A stretch of DNA of 64,000 nucleotides, from assembly GCA_035610835.1 (NCBI GenBank), contig CM069454.1:62230580-62294579 (forward strand), read 5' to 3'. Positions 63,703 to 64,000 of the stretch are shown one piece after another. The position numbers were made by a program, and so were the translations under genes. Below the pieces are notes generated by a model. That model was not told the origin of the DNA and made no database searches. It saw only the letters and a program-made list of their open reading frames with translations. The DNA is from Ophiura sarsii (Eukaryota > Echinodermata > Ophiuroidea > Amphilepidida > Ophiuridae). The stretch's first letter is position 1. Every line of letters begins with the position of its first letter.

Positions 63703-64000
63703 CACTGAAATAGACCAAATTGTTCAACTTATTATAAATAAAGTGCATCATTTGATAACGTCAACAAATGTCCATTTCACTTGTTTGACAATAGTCATCA
63801 ATTTAGTTCAGCTAATAACTTTTCTAGAAATTTACATCATGAGCAAATCAATATTTCAATATATGTTTGAGTCTAAGGATAATATTAACTTAGTACAGGA
63901 AACCCATACGTTGGGGTTTTTTGTGTGTTTTTTTCCCCTACCAACGTATGGGGAAATTGTATTGCGAGAAACTGTCAATTTCATTTGCTGTATGAAGTGA

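Overview
The window reads as AT-rich nuclear DNA of an invertebrate metazoan. Its genes are split by GT-AG introns of 0.5 to 4 kb, metazoan-type proteins are present, and the rest is dense with short inverted-repeat transposons. A marine invertebrate deuterostome would fit, but that is inference; nothing here fixes the species.

Gene 1 (4149-22882, + strand) is the last nine exons of INTS6, a subunit of the Integrator complex that acts on RNA polymerase II transcripts in the nucleus. The exons join in phase at GT-AG sites and give about 672 residues ending at a stop. The N-terminal VWA domain must lie upstream, because bases 1-4148 hold only intron and transposon sequence. Gene 2 (56605-60864, + strand) is a two-exon, 331-residue serine/threonine kinase of the STK35/PDIK1L type with all catalytic motifs intact. 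No convincing host gene was found in the ~33.7 kb between them.

Everything else is mobile or repetitive DNA, much of which can be dated relatively because copies are nested or have an empty counterpart. (a) TTAA-flanked hairpin elements occur in at least four families (ends GGGAAGTGTCAACCC, AGG.ATATTATGTGATC, AGGGGCA.T.AGAGAT, AGGAGGTGTCCCGCAAGC). (b) Three hAT-like elements have perfect 8-bp target duplications (206-1131, 6878-7998, 16949-19070); two sit inside TTAA elements. (c) TA-flanked elements with ends AGGCCAAA lie close to INTS6 splice sites, one inserted in a 5' splice site. (d) TA-flanked mariner-like elements occur at 23391, 29101 and 39207. (e) Two copies of a CAC-ended, 5-bp-TSD element carry a tRNA-Asn-like gene (35895-36498 and 44918-45528). 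(f) There are dead non-LTR retrotransposon fragments (2623-3544 with an 11-bp TSD; 53287-54400) and a PIF1-helicase fragment (46120-46416).

A tandem segmental duplication of ~4.1-4.5 kb (28688-32866 and 33240-37304) provides paired empty and filled sites for several insertions. Tandem repeats carry nuclear-receptor-like DR1 sites (17409-17893) or p53-half-site-like decamers (46471-46690). GC-rich minisatellites and inverted arrays fill 41.4-44.7 kb, and a 5-kb inverted repeat spans 50.4-55.5 kb. The most unusual items are the tRNA-Asn-bearing CAC-ended element, the palindrome with two outward-facing tRNA-like units (58494-59140), the element at the INTS6 splice donor, and the kinase 3' end, where an element starts 8 bases after the stop codon.
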